From NCBI RefSeq assembly GCF_011075055.1, contig NC_058147.1:12958001-13022000 (forward strand): a DNA stretch of 64,000 bases, written 5' to 3'. A program made the position numbers and the translations under genes. Under the pieces are notes generated by a model, which was not told the DNA's origin, ran no database searches, and was given only the letters and a program-made list of their open reading frames with translations. Below are positions 24,836 to 39,290 of this stretch, piece after piece. Within the stretch, counting starts at the first letter, position 1; the number at the start of each line of letters is the position of its first letter. This DNA comes from Mangifera indica (lineage: Eukaryota; Streptophyta; Magnoliopsida; Sapindales; Anacardiaceae).

Positions 24836-25270
24836 CTATAAATACTTTCCTTCATATCACTCATTTCAACAATTTCAACATTTCTAAACTTGTCTTTGTA
24901 AAACGAGCAGCTCAAACATGTTTGAAGAAACTCCACGTATTCTTCTTCTCAACTTTCGATCTTCCTCACTGGTAGCATCTTAGAGCTTGGACCCCTTATT
25001 TTTACTTGATTTCTGATGGTTTTGCTTGATGAGTTTGGAGTAACTTGATGGTTGATTTTGCATTAATGTTTCAAAGTTGTTTTGTCACCATTGACTAGAC
25101 ACAGGTCTTACGCCAATGTTCCTTAGCCTCATGTCGTCTTGTATTACTCTTAGAGAACAACTAAAGGTAGGCTTCTCATCGCTAAAGCCACTAGTGTTTT
25201 CAACACTGTTCAAGGGTAATTTTGTCTTATATAATTATTAAGATCAATTGTTTCTTTGTTTGTTTAGGTA
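24836..25270 (+). pseudogene. OPR-C: 5' OPR pseudogene (promoter, exon 1, exon 2, start of exon 3)
   Basis: The TATA region CTCTATAAATAC (24834-24845), the short leader and the ATG at 24918 align closely with OPR-B. Exon 1 has lost about 17 bases in the PYKMGP part, shifting the frame, and its donor context is CTGGT rather than CAGGT. Exon 2 (25075-25215, 141 nt) has two CAG-to-TAG stops, and its acceptor CAG has become CAA. Exon 3 begins after TTTAG at 25267 but keeps only GTATC before unrelated sequence. A small piece of intron 2 (ATTACATTAAAAGGGTAACA, about 25300-25319) reappears after the exon 3 start, so the breakpoint is rearranged. A copia element lies in the upstream region and another replaces the rest of the gene. 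Confidence 0.85.
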
Positions 25271-25315
25271 TCTTGTATTCCAACCTAACAAGCCATCTTA
25301 TATTACATTAAAAGG

Positions 25316-25650
25316 GTAACACTATGTATTAGGTCTGGATCTACCCATAACAGGTCAACCTAACCTGCTTTTATTAAAACTGCCAAATGGCAATTATATG
25401 GCAGTAAGAGTATCATAAATATGTGCTCTTTTGTTTCCTTTCTCAGAAATATACATAAGCATAATAGGTATGAGAATTATGGTGTCTCCTTATATACAAT
25501 TGAAATGGCAATTTACGTATGCAAATCGTGTTGTGGAGAAATGACTAATCGTTGTAACCTCTACGAACCATCCATGCAGACAAAATACAATCTAGGTATG
25601 CCATAATTTCGAAAACCTTATGTTCATCCCACCATGTTTTAAATTATGCA
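25316..25650 (+). mobile_element. Copia-like LTR fragment, same family as 60-490
   Basis: Shares with 60-490 an opening TATTAGGT(C/T), ATTAAAACTG and GGTATGCCA blocks in the same order, with many differences. It may be the decayed 5' LTR of the copia element that follows, but it does not match the 3' LTR beginning at 29557 well, so it could be a separate fragment. Confidence 0.35.
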
Positions 25651-25839
25651 TATATGAGATGTATGTAAGTCATGCTTACTTGAACTAATTAAAATTAAGT
25701 TAAACTTAAATCTCTTTAATTAAAATTACTAAATCTATGCCTCTCATCATGGGATAGTTAAATTCTATAACATAAATTTTAATATCCCAAGATTTCTATT
25801 ATGTAAGGGGTGTAAGATTTATGTCATTGAAGCCTGACA

Positions 25840-28800
25840 AGATCATAATTTGAGAGCCCAAAGCTACATGCTAGCTTCAATGAATAGAGATCTTCAAATA
25901 AAGCATGAAAACATACAAGGTGCATATGATATACTCATGACATTATAAGAGTTGTATGACAAGAACTTATGAGTAGTTGAGTACAATTTGGGTGCGACAC
26001 TTTTCGAAATGAGACTAAAGGAGTGAATACCTCTAGATGACCATATTATTAGAATGATAAATATTTTGGAGCAGCTAAATGCCTATAAGGTTGTGATTCC
26101 CCACAAATTCAAGGTGAACTTGATTCTCAAATCCTTCCCAAATAGTTATAAGCCATTTATAACAAATTACAATTTGAATATAATGAAACGCATACTATTA
26201 AAGCTTCTGAATGAGATTCAGGAATTTATAAGTAGGGAAAAGGGCATGGGGAAGTTAACATTGCCTCTATAAATGAAGCAAAGAAGAAATACAAACAACC
26301 TTGAAAAGGCCCAAAAGTTGGACCAAAGAAAAAGAAATTTAAGAAAGACCAATCCATTACAGACAAGGCCAAGGCAAAGGGGTAGTGCTTCCACTACAAC
26401 AAGGATGGACATTAGAGAAGGAATTGTCCTTATACCTTTAGAGTTTGAAGGAAAAGAAACCAGGTATATTTCCTTCATTTGTGATAGAATGTGAGTTAAA
26501 TATTAATTCAAATAATCAAATCTGAATATTAGGTTTAGCAATTACATCTCACATATGTGTGTTATTGTAGGACTTGTAGAATAGTTCTACACTGTTCAAG
26601 AATGAAGTCATTTTGAAGATGGCCAATGGAGCAATAGTTACAACTAAAGCCATAGGGGATTGTTCTCTAAAGCTTCCATCAAAACATCTTTTGAGATTAT
26701 ACAAAGTTTTGCATTTTACTAAAGCTATTAGAAATATAATTTCTATATCTGTCTTAAGTAAAATAGTTACAATGTGCAGTTCAATGGTAATGAATGTTTG
26801 AATTATTTTTGAAACTTTCTAGTTAGCAAAGCAATAAATACAAATTGTTTATATGTTTTGGAACTAAATTATCTAAATATTATAAATTCTCTCACAAATA
26901 AAAAGATCTCAAGAAGAAATTAAAACAAGTTCTAAACCCTATCCAACTAGAAATTAACACATAAGAGACAACTAGATAATGAGACTTAAAACAAGTGGAA
27001 TTTTGAATTCATTAAGTTCTAAACCCTATCCAACTTGTCAATCCTATTTTCAAGAAAATTTGACCAAATCACCCTTTAAAAATAAAGGGGAAAGATCTAA
27101 AGAACTATTGAAACTAATACATTCTGATGTATGCGAGGCCATTTGATGAAATAGTGAGAGGTGGTTTTCAATATTTCATCACCTTTGCTAACAATTATTC
27201 AAGGTATAAGTATGTATATTTAATGAAAAACAAAGTTAAATCATTTGAAAAGTTCAAGTAATTCAAGAATAAGGTAAAAAAACAATCTGGAAAGAATATT
27301 AAGGCCTTACGATCAGATCATGTCATGAAAGTGAATATTTAAGTATAGAATTTCGAGACTATCTAAAGGAAAATGGAATCATATCCCAGATGACTCCTCT
27401 GTACACACTATATCATAATAATGTATCAGAAAATAGGAATTGTACCTGATTAGATATGGTATGGTCCATGGTAAATTTTATGGACCTACCAACATCATTA
27501 TGGTGATATGTATTACTTATTGTTACACATATTCTGAATATATCACCATTCAAATTAGTTCAAAAAACACCATATGAGATGTGGTATACTAAGTCTCCCA
27601 GTGTCAATTATCTTAAAATTTAGAGATGTCCAGCTTATGTTAAATTAATTAAAACTGATAAGTTGGATGTCAAGTCTAAAAAGGCTCAATTCATAGGATA
27701 TCTTAAAGATTGTTAAGAATATTACTTTTTACTTCCCAACTAATCAAACAATTTCGATCAATAGAAATATACATTTCTTGGAGAAGGAGTTCTTGTAAAA
27801 AAGAGGTGTAAGAAGAACAATAAAGTTTAAAGAAAATTTCAAAAAGCTTTAGATCGAACAGGCTAAGCTAGCAGAGTCCTCTTAGTAAACCTTTACATTT
27901 AATGTACCAATTCTAATTTGAAGATCTTCTAGCATATCCAAACCTTTAGATAGATATGAATTTCTTCATGAGCAAGATTTTGAATCTTACTAAGTAGGAG
28001 AAATAAATCATAATGATAATCCTAAAACCTATGAGGAAGTAATATTGGATATTGATTCAAGTCGATGGTTAAAAGTAATAAATTCTGAAATAGAATCCAT
28101 ACATGTTAATCAAATCTAGACCCTTGTTGATCCATTGAAAAGAATTGTTCTTATTGGTTGAGAGAAAGATTGGCAAGGATACACAAGTTGAGAACTATAA
28201 GGCATAACTTTCAGCAAAATGTTATACTTAGAAGCAAAGGTTAGATTATCAGGAAACTTTCTGAATAATGCTAGCTATCATAACATACCATGATTATGAA
28301 ATTTGGCAAATGAATGTCAAGACAATGTTCCTCAATGGATTCATTGAGGAAAACATATATATGGAACAACTTGTAGATTTTGTATCTGCATTTGAAAGAC
28401 ATAAGACATATAGGTTGCATCAATCCATTTATGGATTGAAGCAAGCTTTCATAAGTTGGAGCATATGATTTGATAAAACAATCAAGTCGTATGGTTTCAA
28501 AAAGAATCTAAATGAATCCTATGTTTGCAAATGGGTTAAGCATCATCTCATATTGTATGTAAATGACATATTACTGATGGGAAATGACATCGACATAATG
28601 AATGAAGACAAGATCTACTTATCTAGAACCTCTTCAATGAAAGATTTGGGAGATGCTACATACGTCCTTGGAATTCATATCTATAAAAATAGAACAAAAA
28701 GGATAATTGGATTATCACAAAAATTGTACATAGAAAAGTTGTTGAAAAGGTTCATTATGAAAAACTCAAAAAGAGGACTTTTGCCCTTCAATCACGATCT

Positions 28801-29500
28801 TCATTTTTCTAAACATATTGGTCCAAAAACTGATGAAGAGTGACAATAGATGTGTAATATGCCTTATGCTTCAGCTATAGGTGGACTCATGTATGCAACG
28901 TTATATACAAGGCTTGATATAATATTTGTTGTAAGAGTTATAAGCAGATATTAGACCAATCTAGAAGAGAAACATTGGTCAACTATGAAATCAATCCTTA
29001 AGTACTTAAGAAGGACTAAGGATCTTGTTCTGAGCTATGGGTGTTCAAAGTTAAATATTTAAAGATACTCAGACTCTGATTTCTAGTCAAACGTTGATAA
29101 TAGAAAGTTTACGTTAGGGTTCATTTTTATTTGTAATAGGGGTATAGTTAGTTGGAAGATTTTCAAACAATCAACCATAACTGACTCTACTAAAGAAGCT
29201 GAATATATTGTTGCTTTAGAAATTGCAAAAGAGGTTGTATGGATGCATAAGTTCATATCTGAGCTTGTTATGGTTCCAAACATGACGTATATGATAACCA
29301 TGTTCTGTGACAATACTGATGTCATTACACAAGCAAAGGAATCAAGGGCATAATAGAAGTCCAAACATATTCAATGAAAATATCATATTTTAAGAGAATT
29401 TGTTGAAATTAAAGAGATTATAGTTCAGAAAACACCATTAGCAGATAACGTTGTTGACTCACTAAATAAGGCAATGACACTAAAAAGTTGGACCATCATC
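25840..29500 (+). pseudogene. Ty1/copia gag-pol pseudogene
   Basis: Domains appear in the copia order. Gag is at 25860-26270 (ILEQLNAYKVVIPHKFKVNLILKSFP split over codons near 26060). A protease/GAG-pre region is near 26590-26800 (MANGAIVTTKAIGD, RNIISISVLS). Integrase spans 27100-27830 (LLKLIHSDVC, then an ENGI and NRNCT part). Reverse transcriptase spans 28020-28850 (WQMNVKTMFLNGFIEE, YGLKQA), and RNase H 29050-29450 (KEAEYIVA, SKHIQ). The YVDD catalytic box is YVND (about 28555-28566), a substitution that should abolish activity. Stops interrupt every domain. The polypurine tract AAGTGGGAG (29545-29553) leads into the 3' LTR. The element displaced exons 3-5 of OPR-C. Confidence 0.85.
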
Positions 29501-29556
29501 TTGAGAAGATGGGTATGTGATACAACAATGAATAACTCTAGTGTAAGTGGGAGTTT

Positions 29557-30990
29557 TGTTACTATATGCTCTAAAAGCCATTCGTGTTGTTAGTTTCAAG
29601 GCATTTCATTTTGTATATAATCTTCTAAATTATCTATTAATAAAAAAGTAGTTCTTTTTTTCATATGCATAAACTGTTTCCTTTACTTGCAATAATATAA
29701 AGTATGTATATGAGTTGTTTGGATGAGTCACTTAATACAAACTGAATCATCAAATTGTTTCTTACAAACATGATATAACTTGGATAATTATATCACATAG
29801 TAGACATTCTAAATATTCTCATTGAATGCCATGAGATGACATTAGTGTGGGTAATGATGATGGTCATGTCATTAAGGTATTAGTATGGATCAACAATTAG
29901 AGAACCGTTTTTTGAACATGACCAATAGCGATAAGTCATATAGTCATTAAATCGTAGTCAATGACTTATCATATGATCATACTAATATATGAAGTAATCT
30001 TTTGACTTAGGACATCATGGTTGGACCTGAATTAGATATGCGTGGTTCATATGGTGTATAAACACACAGCTAACCATATTCTATATGAGAAACCATATTG
30101 ATTATGTGTTATTTGTATATAGAGATGAATGATAATCAACATGGGATATGTTGACTCAAAAAGTATTTGATTCTAAATATCCACTTATTCGACCTAAATC
30201 TGAGTTTCAAAGCAAAAATCGATAAACATTGGAAATCAAAATCTCTTATCGAAGTATAATGTACATCATATGACGAATGTTCATAATGATGTGTTTCAAA
30301 TATTTAAATTGACGATTTGTGAATAATCAAAATTAGGACTTTGATGATCCATTAGTCCGAAATCGATCTGAATTGGCTAATGAAAGGATATTACTTACAC
30401 AAATATACGATTGGTGATATTAAGTTCGATGGAGTATTTCTCTATCATGGTTTATGAGCTATGTCACATCACTAGATGTTTATCATAGTCATTAAGTTTT
30501 TGGATACAATTCCAAATCATCTGAAAAGAGACTCACGATTATGCCATGGTGAACCTAAAGGGTCACACCAATCAACCAAGCTTACAAAAGGGAGAATTAA
30601 TTATCTACGATTGGCTAGTACCTTTCGAAGGATAATAAGAATCATATAAAATGTTATATGGGTACAAAGATGACATCTTAAAAGTTAAAGTGTTATTGAG
30701 ATGGAATTAATGTGGCTAAAATATATTAGATATATGTATGTATGACAAATCTTTAAATCAACATTTTGGTGGGCTAAAAGTAGAATTTTAAAAAACTACA
30801 ACTAACCACCATTATAAGAAAAACTCTCTAATATATTTGGCCATTTTTAAAAGAAAAACTCTCTCACTAAAGTTGCAAACTCTCTCCCTTCACTCTACCA
30901 TATTTGGCCAAGGCTTGGTGGTGGACTTTCTGTAGAAGTCTTATAAGTGGGAGACTTATTCCATCATTCTATATCCATATAAGAGACAAA
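29557..30990 (+). mobile_element. 3' LTR of the copia element
   Basis: Begins TGTTACTATATGC directly after the polypurine tract, a typical copia LTR start. The right end is not defined because no second LTR aligns; sequence up to about 30990 (AAACTCTCTC repeats, AGAGTTGGTAAAATG) is plausible LTR. No long frame. Confidence 0.55.
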
Positions 30991-31006
30991 AGAGTTGGTA
31001 AAATGC

Positions 31007-31480
31007 TTATCCTTTCTTTTTTTTGCAAATGTCTGCTTTAATTTTTTCTCTCTTGACATGCATATTTGTTTTGCATCTATTCTTTTCATCCAATCTTTCA
31101 AATACATTTGTGAGAATCAATTTCTTATCGGATGTAAAGTTAAGTTCAATCATTCCTTTTCCATGCACCTTTGTAATATTATGATTCCCCATTTGTACAT
31201 TTTCATCTCTGGTTGTAATTTCATAATTCTTAAATTGATTTCTATCATTGCATACATAAATTGTTGCACCAAAGTTATACCACCAATCATCAGACTTTGA
31301 TGGTGTGGCCATGTGTAATTCAGTAACCATGGCCACAATTTCATATGGTTCTTTTTCAACCATATTGGCTTTGTTATTAATAGTATTTTATTCGGTTTTA
31401 GGCCTTTTTTTGAACTTGCAACTTTCTTAAAATGCCTTGGTTTACATAGAAATAATAATTTTTCTTTTTGTTGTTGGAAA
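31007..31480 (-). pseudogene. Second copia fragment: gag zinc knuckle and protease, reverse strand
   Basis: The minus-strand frame 31363-31007 encodes DDWWYNFGATIYVCNDRNQF and later MGNHNITKVHGKG and LTNV, the copia protease segment, with Asn-Phe-Gly where the active-site Asp-Ser-Gly belongs. Upstream (to about 31480) a degenerate zinc knuckle is visible as FLCKPRHFKKVA in another frame. The fragment meets the 3' LTR of the neighbouring copia element tail to tail. Nothing further of pol is present. Confidence 0.75.
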
Positions 31481-32340
31481 AGTTATTGGTAGAGTCCAAC
31501 ACATAGTAGACACTTAATTCAATGAGAAGAAAGATAAATTAATCTTTCCAACAAGTGAAGTATGTGCCATAAAAATGCTCTAACTTGTTGACTTCTAGAT
31601 TAAGGAATTTGTTGCAAGCAAACTATGATTTTATTGAGACCATCAAAGCAAAATATCACCTTAAAATTGTTAGAGAAATGTACTTGAACAAAGAAATGTT
31701 GAAAGGCTTTGAGGTGTGTAGATCACTTCCTTTAAGGTGATATTTGCTCCTACTAGTTATATGGTGTTACAAGGATATAGCAAATCACTTCCAAGATAAT
31801 TTTTAATTAAAGACAAATAAGTAAACAATAAAACGACATATAGTTATAGTAAGTATAATTTTGTATATAAATAATAATTTATTATAATATAATTAGATGA
31901 TTTGAAATTAGAGATAAAATAATATTAAAAAATATGATAATATAAAATTATTTATGTATAAAGTTATGTTTATTATTTATCTAAGAATATAATAATATAA
32001 AATTATTTATATTTAAAATTATATTAATTACTTATACAGTTAGTGTTGCTCATAAGTAAACTCATATGACTTTATTTTATATACACATTCATTCTTTTAA
32101 TAAACCATGATTTTTCTTAAAATTAATTATAGTAAAATTGTTAATGCATGAATATTTCTCTTTCATTGGATATGACATGTTCTCAACCTCCTACCTATTT
32201 CAATTTATGCACAACCCACGAATTGCATTGACCATATTATAGCTTTTCTAGGATTGTCCATTGCGTTGAGCAGTTTGAATATTTGAGTTGAATTTTCATT
32301 TAGCTCCATCTTGTCCCTTCTCGTCTGAGAACATAAAACG
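31481..32340. other. AT-rich sequence, unassigned
   Basis: 31790-32045 is very A/T-rich with repeated AATATAATAATATAAAATTATT-like stretches, possibly a decayed MITE. No coding frame. The sequence resembling other OPR upstream regions begins near 32360. Confidence 0.45.
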
Positions 32341-33143
32341 TAATAGCTGACGTCAGACACCGCACGAAATTTCCAGCATAGCCTCTGTACTTTCGTATTG
32401 GAATCAGCTATTGTTATATAGCAACTGCAAAATTAATAAATTATGAAAATCTCTTTAGTATATATACTATGCGTGATAGCTTGTGTCATCAAGAAATATT
32501 CATATTACATTAATACAAATTTTTTATTAACAATCATTAACTCTAATCTAATTTAAATTAAATGTATGTCAAAATTTTTAAACTTTAATCTAATCTTTAA
32601 ATATTTGAGTTAATCTAACCTATCTCTATCCAACTAAACATGTATCCAAATTTTTGAATTTTCATTTAACCTTTAAATATTTACAAGAATAAGTATTTGA
32701 ATAATATAAAAAATGTATGTAATAAGAATAAGATTGAAAAGATTTATATAGATGTAATGAAAGATAGTTTTGATATTTTAAAAAATATTTAAAATATTTT
32801 TAGTTAAGAATAAAAAAATACATATTTTTACTTAATAAAAAGATAAAATAGGTATTTAATTTAATTTTCTTTTATTTGTTGATATCAAATATATTATAAT
32901 TTGGAACTAAAAGCTTCTCTTTTAATTACCATAATGAAATAAGTTCGCCGCAGTGGGAAAGTAGTTGACACCCACGTAATTCATTATGTCATCTTAATTC
33001 TTGCAAAACCCACGACTTTCCGAAGCAAATTTCTCTTCATATTTGATGGCCTCCCATCACTCTATAAATACTCTCCTTCACATTACTCCTTTCCGCAATT
33101 TCAACAATTCCGAACTTGTTTTTGTAAAACGGGAAGCTCAAAC
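32341..33143 (+). promoter_or_regulatory. Promoter and leader of OPR-B
   Basis: TATAAA at 33063-33068 lies 75 bases before the ATG, in a CACTCTATAAATACTC context shared with OPR-C and (inverted) OPR-D. A perfect TGACGTCA palindrome, the core bound by TGA-type bZIP factors, is at 32348-32355, and a CCACGTAA motif is at 32972-32979. Type I OPR genes are known to be induced by oxylipins and electrophiles through TGA factors; applying that here is inference. Around 32365-32400 the sequence matches 21950-21985 upstream of OPR-C, so the duplicated unit included at least 0.8 kb of promoter. Confidence 0.6.
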
Positions 33144-35916
<2,773 letters not shown>

Positions 35917-36369
35917 ACCTTCAAGTTAAAACTTGTTTTTACAATTAGTGTGGTTTCTATTTTATTTCCGTTGTATTTTCTTTTACTGGAATGTGATTTT
36001 TTCCCACTCTATCATCTGTCTGTGTAGAAAACTACCCTGTTCGGGTAATAGATAATAGTAATAATTCTGCTTTGATATCATACAATTATATAGAGTTCAA
36101 TTCAAAATTTTCGATTCTATCTTCAATCCAATTAAAATTGTCAGGTACTGGCATATCGAATTTCCTGGTAATGGGATCTCGCATTACCCTTTTGGCCCTG
36201 ACTGGAGGTGATTTAGGTAGCTGAAAACGAGTAAACTGAGCCAGGTACTCAGAATGTCATAAGACATTTGCAAAAAGCATCACTCTTTTTTCTTCTTTTA
36301 CTCTGTAACACTCACTTTCATCTCATTGTCACAGCTTAAACAAAAGCAAAAACCTGTATTTTCTAAACC
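35917..36369. other. 3' flank of OPR-B
   Basis: Includes the probable 3' UTR. At 36140-36360 there is unassigned sequence (CACTCTTTTTTC..., then ACCAGCCACCAACCCAACC) that runs into viral copy B. The presumed second inversion breakpoint lies in or near here. Confidence 0.5.
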
Positions 36370-36397
36370 AGCCACCAACCCAACCAGCTAAAAAGCT

Positions 36398-36757
36398 TTA
36401 GGTTGGCATCTCCAAAAAAAGCAATGCAACTTGGATAGGGACATTCATACCACCACGGAATAGCCCCTGTACTCTTACTTGTACAGCTCTTAATTGTACA
36501 TAGTGATACTTGTTGTTTGCCCGTTTCACAAGTTCACGCAGTTTTAATAACCATTCATCATTTGATAAAATGATTTCCCCTTCATTTGATTGGGTTAAGG
36601 CTACTCTAATAGGTTTTTCATGTACATCTTCTAAACCTCGAGCCTGAAATATCCATCGTGAAGTTTTTCCAAATACTTCTCTAGGTGAGAGTTTTGGGAT
36701 CACCCATCCATTTAGGCTTACCGATGTATCCTCATAATTAGTAGACAAGCTAATCAC
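36398..36757 (-). pseudogene. Pararetroviral movement protein-like N-terminus
   Basis: Same frame as 11729-12019 of copy A (NGWVIPKLSPREVFGK, LLKLRELVKRAN), opening at a GTG after the coat protein stop. Here the codon that is TAG in copy A is CAG, so the frame runs on through GLFRGGMNVPIQVALLF before the copy is cut off. This shows the stop in copy A arose in that copy or after their separation. Confidence 0.5.
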
Positions 36758-36760
36758 TGA

Positions 36761-38540
36761 CTACGGATTAGTTTCGGGTTCTAATGATATGAGTTCCTCA
36801 TCGTCTGTGAATATATTAAAAGGTACTTGTAAACTTTCTATTCTATTCATAAAAATCCGATGAGAATTAACATCCTTATCTATTTTAGACAAGTTTATTT
36901 TTCCCTCATCGTGTTCAGAGTCCTCATCTGAAAAGTAATCTTTTGAGTAATTTTCTGAATCTGAGGTATCAAAGTATTTTGAAATCAGTTCATAGACTGA
37001 TTCGTCATCTGAGTTAATTTCGTATCCAAATATAGGCTCATATTTAGAAGTATTAGATTCTAAATTCACATTTAAGAATTTAAGACTCGCCTTCTTTTTG
37101 CTTTTATTTGGACATCTATCTGCATAGTGATCTTTGCTGCCACAGATCCAATAGTAATTACAATCTTTTATGTTTTTTTCCCAAAGGGCAAATGGCATAG
37201 TATTTCCTTGCTCTTCGTTCCTTTGTGGTTATTTTTCTAATAAACCTTCTATGGTTAGGAAGTTTAGTTTTATTAGAAATAGGTCTTTTCCTCATGTTTT
37301 TAAAGCGTTTAGGAAATTTCCTTTTCCATAGAGAAGTATTCCACTTTTTATGAGTTTTCCAATTGTGATGTTTTGGAGTTTTAAAGAATGATTTTTCGCA
37401 TCCATACTGTCCTAGGACTCCATCAAGATTGTAACAATAGGCATTATTAAAGTGTAGCCTTTTGGTATCTTTATTAAGCTTAGCATTTAAACACCTTGTT
37501 CGAATCAATTGCCTTGTAGCCTCTATTCTTCCTCCCAAAGAATCTACTATCTGATTCTTTTCCAGGAGTAGTTTAAAGGCTTCGCTAGAAGCTTTGTCCC
37601 ATCCATGTGATAACTTTGCAAAGAAGGTATTTTCCATAACTTCTTGCATTCCAACATATAACTGATAAAAATATCGCTTGTATTCACAAACGAAAATTTC
37701 AAGTTGACACATGTCACAAAGCCTAAGCTTTGTTATAGCTTCTAGAGCAACTACCTTTGCAAGATTTCTACTTGTGACAGTTAATCCAGTAAATTCTCTT
37801 AAGAGCATGTCCTTAAAAAGTGCGAATATCCCCTCGCGAGTTTTTAAGTCGTTTACTGTCTCTAATATTCCATTGCTCGTTTCTAATCCTAACAAGAAGC
37901 TTCCTACAATACCCTGTAGGGTAGATCTTAGAAAACGGTACGTTTGTCCTAGGTCAAAGGCTTTATTTTGCACATGGACCCAGTTAACAGTGTCCCAAAT
38001 TTCAATTGCTTCGGCCATGTTGTTTACACAATATATATTTGGGAAACTTCCACTAGAAGGTATTTCTACCATCTTTTGTGTGGGTCTTGGAGTATATTCC
38101 GACTCAATCCGAGTAGAATATGTCGTGGGAGTGTATTCAGGCTTAGAAATTTCATGAAGGAATCCTTCGAATGAATGTAAAGGATTCTTCATTCCTTCTA
38201 AAGGGTCATATTTTATTTCAGCTTCCCTTAGATTAGTGATCAGGTTTTCTAGTTCCTCTATTTTTGGTTCTAGAATAATCTTTTTAGCTTTTCCCTTATC
38301 AGAAGTTCTCCTTTGTCTCTTAAGCTCTTCTTCGTAATATTTGCTGATTTTTTCAACATCCGAAAGAGAGATTTCAGGAAGATCAACCTCCCTTTTGGCT
38401 TCTTCTTTTGAAACAAAGTATTCTTCTTTTATCGCCTTTAATTATAAATTTTTAGCTTTTTCCCAATCTCCTTGGGACTCCTGAGCTACAAAGTTTGCAT
38501 ATCTTGGCGGGAGACAAGGATATTTACTTTGTAGACTAGA
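36761..38540 (-). pseudogene. Pararetroviral coat protein, nearly complete but frameshifted
   Basis: From about 38540 the minus strand encodes a charged N-terminal part (KEEYFVSKEEAKREVD, then LKRQRRTSDKGKAKK) with one stop near 38441. The frame 38192-37158 (344 codons) follows, with a capsid-like core (IFVCEYKRYFYQLYVG, FFAKLSHGWDKA) and a very basic stretch. The frame shifts near 37190 into 37198-36761, which carries the zinc knuckle YWICGSKDHYADRC and an acidic tail. The first Cys of the CX2CX4HX4C knuckle is Tyr. Knuckle plus basic and acidic parts identify a caulimovirid capsid protein. With a stop, a frameshift and a damaged knuckle it is not functional. Confidence 0.75.
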
Positions 38541-38580
38541 ACATCATATTAATCCAAACCTATCAAACAAAAACATTAGG

Positions 38581-38628
38581 AGTCAATGGGGACATGAGCA
38601 GCCACTGGGTCCTTGGTGGCTCCTTCCC
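38581..38628 (-). repeat. Hairpin-forming segment flanking viral copy B
   Basis: On the minus strand GAGCCAC pairs with GTGGCTGCTC around a ten-base loop. The segment resembles 16943-16996 beside viral copy A. It lies between OPR-D exon 1 and the virus, whereas in copy A it lies between the virus and OPR-A exon 2. Confidence 0.5.
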
Positions 38629-38757
38629 AACGAAGCAAAAGTTCAATTACCCGGAAGTCAGAGAATCATATTAATTGATCCAAACCCATCAACAAAAACC
38701 AATAGAAATGGAGTACAAGGGGTGCAAAATGTAATTTTTCAAAGTTATAATACCCAC

Positions 38758-38828
38758 CTGTGAAAAAGATTAAACGGGCCCATCCGGTAGGGGGTGAGAA
38801 GAGGAATACGAGGAGTTTCTTCGGACAT
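38758..38828 (-). pseudogene. OPR-D: isolated OPR exon 1
   Basis: The minus strand from the ATG at 38828-38826 encodes MSEETPRIPLLTPYRMGPF and ends ...FHR with the split codon AG at 38758, followed by a GTGGGT donor. The exon is 71 nt, exactly as in OPR-B, and is intact. No exon 2-5 follows on this strand; viral copy B and then the 3' end of OPR-B (opposite strand) lie downstream. It is probably the missing first exon of OPR-A, separated by an inversion. Alternatively it is an independent truncated copy. Confidence 0.85.
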
Positions 38829-39040
38829 GTTTGAGGCTTTGAGCTTGCCGTTTTAGTAATAAAAGTGTCAAGTTGCTGAAACTGTAAAATGAGTGAGTAT
38901 TTATAGTGTGGTGGGAGACAAGAAGAGCAGCAACGAGTATGATAAAAAAAAAAAAGAAACCGAGAATGCGAAGACGAAACCTGCATCCGACAGTGGTGGG
39001 GCTACAAAAAAAATTCTGACGTGAGAAATTACGTAAATTT
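38829..39040 (-). promoter_or_regulatory. Promoter of OPR-D
   Basis: The minus strand carries TATAAATA (38898-38905) about 70 bases before the ATG in the same CACTATAAATACTCAC context as OPR-B. Upstream are TCACGTCA (39017-39024, a TGACG bZIP site on the other strand) and the palindrome TTACGTAA (39029-39036). The promoter therefore looks intact though the gene behind it is cut off after exon 1. Confidence 0.6.
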
Positions 39041-39290
39041 GTTTGTCAATCTTGACTAGCCACCGCCCCCCACCCACCACCAGTAATGCACAAAAAGAAG
39101 CGCAAAATTACATCATACGAATTTGTTAAGAACATATTTTTTTACACACATTTGCGCCAATGTAATATTTTTACTAATGGTTTATATACGTTTATATAAT
39201 TTAGATACTAATTATATGGGATGCTTCAAAGTAAATTAAACTAGGTAGACTTGTAATTGAACAATAGAACAAAGCTCATTAAAAAAAAGG
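39041..39290. other. Upstream flank of OPR-D, unassigned
   Basis: A C-rich patch (CACCGCCCCCCACCCACCACC, about 39061-39081) is followed by AT-rich sequence. No gene. Confidence 0.4.

Larger units (their letters stand above)
36370..38540 (-). mobile_element. Endogenous pararetrovirus (Caulimoviridae), copy B, 5' part
   Basis: Read on the minus strand: a coat protein frame (38540 to 36761) with zinc knuckle and acidic tail, then the start of the movement-like frame (36757-36398). It stops just after the point where viral copy A would continue: copy A has about 42 extra bases after GGAGATG, absent here, and the match ends near 36385. A deletion between two ATG triplets explains the loss. The overlap with copy A is 36385-36950. 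This copy supplies the viral part missing from copy A. It lies between OPR-D exon 1 and the position where exon 2 should be, in the same orientation as that gene. Confidence 0.8.

Noticed and set aside
30995..31300. Plus-strand frame of 101 codons
   Set aside because: Antisense to a copia protease fragment that matches known motifs on the minus strand.
37711..38174. Plus-strand frames of 148 and 68 codons
   Set aside because: They are antisense to the pararetroviral coat protein and show no domain.
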